The notes under the pieces: model-generated
The model's input: only the letters and a program-made list of their open reading frames with translations
What the model was told of the DNA's origin: nothing
The model's database searches: none
Position numbers and translations under genes: made by a program
In this document: positions 58,217-64,000 of the stretch, piece after piece
How positions within the stretch are numbered: the first letter of the stretch is position 1
How the letters are laid out: each line of letters opens with the position of its first letter
Origin: Closterium sp. Naga37s-1
Taxonomy: Eukaryota; Streptophyta; Zygnematophyceae; Desmidiales; Closteriaceae
Assembly: GCA_947471745.1 (NCBI GenBank)
Contig: CANJKZ010000960.1
Span: 2,418,001 to 2,482,000 of the forward strand
Length of the DNA: 64,000 nt
Direction of reading: 5' to 3'

Positions 58217-58401
58217 TGTTGGAATCTAGAGTAAATTAGGGTGAGGAGCCGTGGCTTGAGTGGCTAGACACGAGTGTCGAGAGAGTGATGTCGATTAGGT
58301 GAGGAGGGGGGGGTACAAAAGTGTCGAGTAAATCTAGTTGTACCCTCTAGGGATAACCCCTACACAACCTAGAAACATATAAACATATAAATGTTTTGAC
58401 A
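58217..58401 (-). repeat. 5' LTR of element D (185 bp)
   Basis: TGTTGGAATCTAGAG..ATGTTTTGACA, followed by CATCA and gypsy integrase. Confidence 0.9.
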
Positions 58402-59197
58402 CATCAATCATCAGCGACCGCGATACGAAGTTCACCAGCAACTTCTGGCTAAAACAAATGGCAACAGTTCGGCACGCGACTACAGTTCAGTTCTTCATAC
58501 CACCCCGAGACCGACGGACAGACAGAACAGACAAACTAGACCATGGAGCATCTCATCCGAGCCACGTGCGACGACCCGACCACCTGGGAATAGCAGCCGC
58601 CACTCATCGAGTTCGCGTACAACAACACGCGCGCAACAGTTCGTAAAAATTTCACAAGCAGCACGGACCCGAGCAGCAGACGCAATAAAAAAATCGATCA
58701 TCATCGCTAAGCGTAACGCCGACCGCCACCGCCGACCCATCACTTACCAGCCCGACGAACTCGTGCTACTCGATACTCAAAACCTCTGCCTGCCCATCAC
58801 CCCAAAACTCCGCCCCCGATATTGCGGGCCATTTTGCATCAGCCACATGATCACACCTGTCACCGTCCACCTCCTCCTCCCTGCTGACTGGTACGTCAGC
58901 CCGTCATTCCACGTCAGCCTGCTTCGCCCATACGTGCCATCCACCAGCCAACTGCCTCGCAAGCACCCCGCCAGCATGACACGACCGCCGACAGAACCAA
59001 TCATCACGCCCGAAAAAATACTGAGCCACCGAGTACGTGACCCACGGGGAGCCCGCAGGATCGAATTCCTGATCCGCTGGAAAGACCGCACGCCCACCGA
59101 AGACAACTGGGTTCCCCTGGATAGAATTGAGAATCACCCTGTTCTCACTTACTATCTGCGCAGTCGAAATTTTCGAGATGTACACGCACTCTGGTAA
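58402..59197 (+). pseudogene. gypsy G integrase C-terminus with chromodomain
   Basis: Resumes at IISDRDTKFTSNFW (second catalytic Asp). HPETDGQTE-like sequence then appears across frames near 58505-58545, and EFAYNNTRATVR near 58605-58635. From 58763 a 144-codon frame is open: YCGPFCI, VSLLRPYVP, then a chromodomain with EKILSHRVRD, IEFLIRWKDRTPTEDNWVP and the ending TYYLRSRNFRDVHAL. Chromodomains steer integration to modified chromatin in chromoviruses. The first part is frameshifted and has stops. Confidence 0.85.
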
Positions 59198-59204
59198 GGA
59201 GGGC

Positions 59205-59352
59205 CTCCTTGGGGAGGGGGGTAATGTAAGGGAAATTCCTTTTCCTTACTTCGCGCCCCTGCTTACCGCGTACAAGACCATTCCCGCCATCGGCACCCAA
59301 ACAGTGAAACGTTATCTGCTCGCGACACTCGCCTCGACTACGACTCCCGCCC
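59205..59352 (+). repeat. gypsy G polypurine tract and truncated 3' LTR
   Basis: GGGGAGGGGGGTAA precedes TGTAAGGGAAATTCC at 59226. The next 127 bp match the start of the 5' LTR with few changes and stop after GACTCCCGCC, where unrelated sequence begins. Confidence 0.88.
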
Positions 59353-59608
59353 AGGGACGTCGATATGATACGAAATTCGTCTGATGGTATGAAAATCAAA
59401 CTCGTTTTTTAGTATTCATCTGAATTTGCAGACAGTGAATTATTTTTCATCTGAATCACTAGATGTGCTAAATTTATCCGTCTGATTTTTCAGACGAGCT
59501 TGTACAGCTTGTTTGAATTCACTGACAATGAGGATTATTTCGTATGAGGCCAACGATATCCCCCACTAGGCCGCGTGTAAATTTGCGGAGGGGTGCATTC
59601 ACAAACGC
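59353..59608. other. AT-rich region, no gene seen
   Basis: Recurring CATCTGAAT, TCGTCTGA and CAGACGAG words, some inverted with respect to each other (GTCTGATTTTTCAGAC at about 59482-59497). No coding frame. Confidence 0.5.
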
Positions 59609-59760
59609 GCCAAAATGTTATTTGACGCGTCAAAATGTCAACTCTGACGCGTCAAATTGTTAACTCTGACGCGTCAAAATGTTCTCTGACGCGTCAAAAG
59701 GTCCACTCTAACGCATCTAATGGTTCTCTGACACATCGACATATTCTCTGACTGACACAC
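59609..59760. repeat. 20-22 bp array around GACGCGTC
   Basis: About seven units of the form GACGCGTCAAAATGTtnnctct. The central ones keep the palindrome GACGCGTC; the outer ones decay to AACGCATC and GACACATC. Confidence 0.88.
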
Positions 59761-59825
59761 AGGCACATTTGCTGCTGAGGGGGAGATTCTCTCCGCTCTC
59801 ACAGCCTTCCACCAGCAGGCCAACA

Positions 59826-59957
59826 TGTGAGAATTTAACGAGAAGAATGATGAAACTAGAAAACGAGATGGGTACAAGTAGGAAACACAAAGTGTTGTAC
59901 CCTCTAAGAACTACCCCACTACAGCCTAAACAGACTATAGCATATTTAACTTTGACA
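59826..59957 (-). repeat. 3' LTR of copia L (132 bp)
   Basis: TGTGAGAATTTAACG..AACTTTGACA, most similar to the LTRs of A and C. Confidence 0.88.
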
Positions 59958-60185
59958 CACCCCCATAGGCAAATTGGGGGAGAACAAGGGGTCATAAGAC
60001 CAGTCAAGAAGGTAAAGCAAGCTCAGGGTGGATCACAAAGTCACCACGCAGTCTGAGCACAAGCAAAGGGCCACAAGGCCAGTTCACATGCAGATTTATA
60101 TAAAGGAAAGCAAACAATATAGTGAACACAACCTAGTAAGTGTAAGCATGCAGGTATAAGTATGTAGAGTACAATACAAGCAGAA

Positions 60186-63089
60186 TCAAGAAGTCAACAA
60201 GTGAGGCACAGTGGGTACAAGGCCTAACACAGTACAGAAACGCTGATGATCACAAGGCTGAAGTGCCTTGGTGAAAACATCAGCAGTGTTGGCCCGAGAG
60301 GCCACGTAGGCAAGACGAAGCTGGCCGCGCTGCTGCAACTCTCGAGCAAGGAAGTAGCGCAGAGCAATGTGCTTCGTTCTGTGCTCCGGTCTGTGCTCCT
60401 GACACAAGGCCAGCATGGCCTTGTTGTCGACGTACAGAACTGGAGGAGAACGAGGCGCCTCTCCCAAGTCGGTCAGCAGGTAGGTGAGCCAGCGTAGCTC
60501 CTGTGCAGCCATGGCCCCAGCGTAGATCTCAGCCTCACAACTGGAGCTGAGAACAGAAGAAGAACGGGTAGACCGCCAAGAGACCAAACCGGAGCCAAGA
60601 CTGAAGGTGTAACCCTGTGACGATCACTGCGTAGTAAAGTCGTCAACCCAGGAGGCGTCTGCGTGACCAGTGAGGACAACTCAAGCCCGTCCTCCAAGCA
60701 CGAGCCCCATGCCCGATGTACTGCACAAGTATCGCAACACCCTCTTCGCAGCATCCCAGTGCACCTTTCGGTGCCTGCCGGGAGCCACGTAACGAGCCAG
60801 AAGGCTGAGAGGGTATGCGAGGTCAGGTCGTGTGCAAGTCATCAGGTACATGAGGCAGCCCACAAGCTCTAGATACGGGCCACTCGGCTCTACGGACTCG
60901 TCCGAAGGTGGAGCTGAGAGCGAGTGACCGGTAGGCAGAGGAGTGGACTGTGGCGAGGAGTACGTGAAGCCGAAGCAGTGAAGGACCTGCTGCACCATGT
61001 GTGACTGAGTCAAGGTAATGGTGCGCTGTGCTCTGTCCCGGGTGATCCGCAAGCCAAGATAGCTTGTCAGCTCACCCAGGTCTATGCACGTGTGTCTCTT
61101 CTGCAGCTCGGACTTCACGTGGGCGAGTGCCTCAGTGTCAGCAGTAGCAAAGACGAGGTCGTCTACGTACACGAGAACGTAGAACGGCGGCAGAGTAGTG
61201 TCAGTGCGTAGAAACAGAGAAGGGTCAGCAGTGGAAGAAGCAAAACCAAGAGAAGCAAGAGTCGTCCTGAGTGTGTCGTGCCACTCACAAGGTGCCTGGC
61301 GGAGACCGTAGACTGGCCGCCGGAGGCTCCACTGGGTACCAGCTGGAAACGACCCAGTGAAGCCAGGTGGGCGGCGCAGCCAGATCTCCTCGTGCAGGCT
61401 GCCCTGTAGAAAGGCTGTGCTGAAGTCAAGCGAGTGGAGCTCGTAGTCACGCTGAGCAGCTACGTGCAGCAGTACCCGAAGAGTGGTCATCTTCGGGGTA
61501 GGGGAGAAGGTCTGAAAGAAGTCAACTCCCTGTCGCTGATTGAAGCCACGAGCAACGTAACGCGCCTTGAAGACAGGCGGAGAACCCGGCGGCCGCTTCA
61601 CCCTGAAGATCCACATGCCACTGACGATGTTCGCCCCAAGCGGGGGAACCTCGTCGACGTAGGTGCCTGTGGACTTCCAGGAAGCCATCTCGGCGTCCAT
61701 GGCTGCCTGCCACTGAGAGGAGTAGGGACCCTCTATCGCCTCTGCGTAAGAGCGCGGGGTCAGGATGTCTGGTGCATCCGGGTCTCCCTCAAGGGCAAGC
61801 AGCATGGACACGAGATGAGGTACAGAAGCAGCAAAGCACTCAAACTCCTCCTCTCTGTCCTCAAGAACGCCCGTGCCAAGAGCACACTCACCCTCGACGG
61901 ACGGAGGACAGACAGACACAGACGCAGACTCAGTAACAAGACGAGCGGCGTAGTCTAGGCGACAGGCTGCAGCAAAGTCAACAAGCTCAGCAACAAGAGC
62001 AGACGCAGCAGTGGACTCAAACAAAGGGTCAGTGACAGCAGTGGCCAGAAAACGCGTGACAGCTGGACTAGCAGCACGTAGGGAGTCAGACGCAGGGTCC
62101 GGACCGGCAGGAAGAGAGGACGCAGGAGGAGACGGCAGAGGGACAAGCTGTGGAGCAGTGGTAGGACACAGAGTCATAGAGTGAGTGCCAAGGGCAGGAG
62201 GAGGACGTGGACGCGAAACACGACCAGCGCGAACAGGACGGACAGGCGACGCAGGACGAGACTCAGGCTCACGACGCTCCGTAAGACCACTAGTCGGTCC
62301 AGAGTAAGGAGAAAGACCAGGCAGTGGAGAGGCGGGCTGAAACCGCGACTGGGACTGGACAGGCGGTGGACTCAGTAAAGGAGGAGGAGGAGGACCAGGA
62401 GAAGGCGGGGAGCCAAGAACCTGCTGAAGAAGCGGAACGTAGTACGGCCGCGGCCGCACAGCACCTCCAGAAACAGCAGAGACAGAACCGGTACCCTCAG
62501 CCCCAGGGTCTCCAGTCCCAGCAGCACCTCCAGCAGCTCCAGCACCAGCACCACCTCCAGCAGCTCCAGCACCAGCAGCACCTCCAGCACCAGTAGCACC
62601 TCCAGCAGCACCAGCACCAGCAGCACCTCCAGAAGCCCCAGCAGCACCCCCAGCACCAGCAGCACCTCCAGAAACTCCAGCAGTACCTCCAGCTCCAGCA
62701 GCACCACCAGAAGCACCAGCAGTACCACCAGCGCCAGTAGCACCACCAGCAGCACCAGCACCAGCAGCACCTCCAGTACCAGCAGCACCTCCAGAAGCCC
62801 CAGCAGGACCTCCAGTAGCTCCAGCAGCACCCCGACAGCGCCGAGAGTACCACTCACGAAGCTGCTGTGGAGAGAGAGGCTCCCGCCGCGGCGGGACACC
62901 GAGAGCACCTCCAGACGCAGCACGCGCAGGCTCAGCACCTCCAGACACAGCACCCTCAGGCTCCACACGCCCAGGCTCAGCACTCCCAGACTCAGCACCC
63001 CTAGTCCCCGCACCCGCAGGCTCAGCACCCCTAGCAGCACCGGAGTCGACAGCTACCTCGACCGGCTCGGCAGGGTCTACCTGGGACAC
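60186..63089 (-). pseudogene. copia L linker-RT-RNase H
   Basis: An 802-codon frame (63089-60681) has the acidic repeats, a Gly-Ala linker (62830-62510, repeats such as GAAGASGGA), RT with ARYVARGF, LDFSTAFLQG and YVDDLVFA near 61165, and the start of RNase H. A TGA at 60681-60683 falls where copia C has CGA; a second TGA lies near 60625. The rest of RNase H is open from 60587 to the stop at 60186 (SSCEAEIYA, YVDNKAML, TADVFTKAL). Damage is light compared with H or A. Confidence 0.87.
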
Positions 63090-64000
63090 ACCTGAGGGGG
63101 CAGGACCCTGGGGGGGGAGGGGGTCTACCGGGGGAGTACCTGGTGCGAGGAAGAGCGGCGGGGGGGGGGGGGAGAGGCAGTGCGGTAGGGAAAAAGACGG
63201 TAGTACGACACCGACTCGTCAAACGTGACGTCCTGAACACGACGCGAGGTGGGGTGGTAGAACTGCCACCCGTGTGCGTCAGGAGGGAAGCCAAGGAAGA
63301 CACAGGGAACGGCACGGGAGGACAGCTTGTCCGCTGTAGTATCGCGGACAAAAGCTCGAGATCCCCAGACACGGAACGCGGACGCATCGCCAACCTTCCC
63401 TGTCCACCTCAGAGTAGGTGTGGTCTCCGGCAAGGAGACACGAGGCTGAAGGTTGATCTGATGCGCAGCGTACTGAACCGCGAACGGCCACAGAAAATGG
63501 GGAGCAGCCGCATGGATCATGGACATACGAGCGACGTCCATGACCATGCCAATGCGGTGCTCAGGAATCCCATTTTGCTGCGGGGAGGCCGGAAGCGTGA
63601 ACGTCTGGCGGATGCCCTCAGAACGACAGAAGGCTCTCAGGAGGTCGGAGGAAAACTCCCCGCCTCTGTCTGAGTGCAGACGCAGAACAGGAAGGTCTGA
63701 GCCGAAACTCTCACTAAGCTGGCGACGAGCACCGCGGATCCAGTCGATCAGCACCTCAGGGACCTCACCCTTGCTGCGCAAGGGGAAGACTGTGGCGTAA
63801 CGCGAGTAGTCGTCAACGACCAGCAGGAAGTAACGCTCGTGACCCTGTCCACGGACGCGGGCTGGGCCCCACACGTCCATGTGAAGAGTCTGCAGAGGGG
63901 CCTCAGTCGGAGGAAACGAGGAGGAGTGAGGAGCAGCGCGCTGCCGGCCCTCGACACAAGGAACACAGGTGGGGGCAGGCCCCGGAGGAAGGGGAGGGAG
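63090..64000 (-). pseudogene. copia L integrase
   Basis: The frame from 63880 has MDVWGPARVRGQG, VVDDYSRY, LHSDRGGEF and SPQQNGIPEHRIG (AERR changed to PEHR, so the catalytic Glu is kept but its surroundings are altered). Three codons before QDVTFDES are missing in frame. A G homopolymer near 63160-63172 shifts the frame relative to the linker/RT part. The HHCC region is partly beyond the right edge. Confidence 0.85.

Larger units (their letters stand above)
51824..58401 (-). mobile_element. composite LTR retroelement D, non-autonomous
   Basis: LTRs 51824-52008 and 58217-58401 (185 bp, about seven differences). GATCA precedes the left one and CATCA follows the right one, one mismatch. Removing D rejoins gypsy integrase at IPGS..IISDRDTKF. 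The primer-binding site is at the right (GGTATCAG on the element strand, just left of 58217) and the purine tract at the left, so D runs on the minus strand. The interior has no pol of its own: it holds copia C, E-like repeats in reverse, and a different LTR at 57300-57504. It may be two elements fused in tandem. Confidence 0.85.
37045..59352 (+). mobile_element. Ty3/gypsy chromovirus G, degenerate, split by E, F and D
   Basis: 5' LTR (37045-37398), primer-binding site (40235-40248), gag, protease, RT, RNase H, integrase with chromodomain, polypurine tract (about 59208-59225) and a 3' LTR cut at 59352. RT before integrase and a C-terminal chromodomain identify a chromovirus. Coding pieces are 40350-42521, 50139-51823 and 58402-59197. 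Each interrupting element is bounded by its own target duplication, and the gypsy sequence rejoins exactly when it is removed. The outer target site cannot be checked because the 3' LTR is truncated. Confidence 0.93.
59826..64000 (-). mobile_element. Ty1/copia retrotransposon L, 3' part, runs off the window
   Basis: The 3' LTR is at 59826-59957, polypurine tract at 59958-59985, then RNase H, RT, linker and integrase reading leftwards from 64000. Bases 59821-59825 (CAACA) are the candidate left target copy. Subfamily of A and C. Integrase sequence at the right edge parallels that at the left edge of the window, from a separate copy. Confidence 0.92.

Noticed and set aside
1..64000. tRNA, rRNA or other RNA genes
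   Set aside because: I looked for cloverleaf-like and rRNA-like stretches by eye and found only tRNA primer-binding sites; a covariance-model scan was not possible.

Overview
The window is transposon-dense nuclear DNA of a eukaryote. Introns with GT..AG borders, plant-style Ty1/copia elements primed by initiator-Met tRNA, a Ty3/gypsy chromovirus and very GC-rich sequence fit a streptophyte green alga. A Closterium-like desmid is my guess from memory, not something the sequence proves. I see no rRNA, tRNA, CRISPR or prokaryotic operon. Most long open frames here are antisense or out-of-frame shadows of retrotransposon polyproteins or of GC-rich repeats.

Left part (1-9.74 kb): a decayed copia element (A, minus strand, running off the left edge) ends in an LTR at 3780-3910. 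Then come a poorly understood charged, low-complexity reading frame on the minus strand (4452-5950), a 178-bp tandem satellite (6641-7420), and the 5' exons of a DNA-transposon gene.

Middle-left (8.25-19.75 kb): an apparently intact spliced gene of about 871 codons resembles the Plavaka/CACTA-type transposases known best from fungi. Its third intron carries copia element B (9743-17231), which has identical 132-bp LTRs, a perfect TCTAC target duplication and one uninterrupted 2020-aa gag-protease-integrase-RT-RNase H frame. B is the youngest element in the window.

Middle-right (20.0-59.35 kb): a nest of insertions resolved by target-site duplications. Copia H (23588-36699, TGCCC) sits inside a candidate terminal-inverted-repeat DNA element. 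Copia I (29570-35322, GAAAC) sits inside the gag of H. A degenerate Ty3/gypsy chromovirus G (37045-59352) is split by three insertions: non-autonomous LTR element E (37402-40230, CACTT), copia F (42522-50138, TATCG) and composite element D (51824-58401, GATCA/CATCA). D itself contains the deleted copia C (52013-54481, ACACC). Head-to-head LTR fragments J/K lie at 20.0-23.1 kb.

Right edge (59.35-64 kb): AT-rich DNA with a short GACGCGTC array, then copia L (minus, from 59826), which runs off the window.

Two themes cut across the elements. Premature stops in the dead copies are mostly CAG->TAG changes, as expected if CHG-methylated cytosines deaminate. Almost every LTR element carries a GC-rich minisatellite between primer-binding site and gag, with a different unit in each element.
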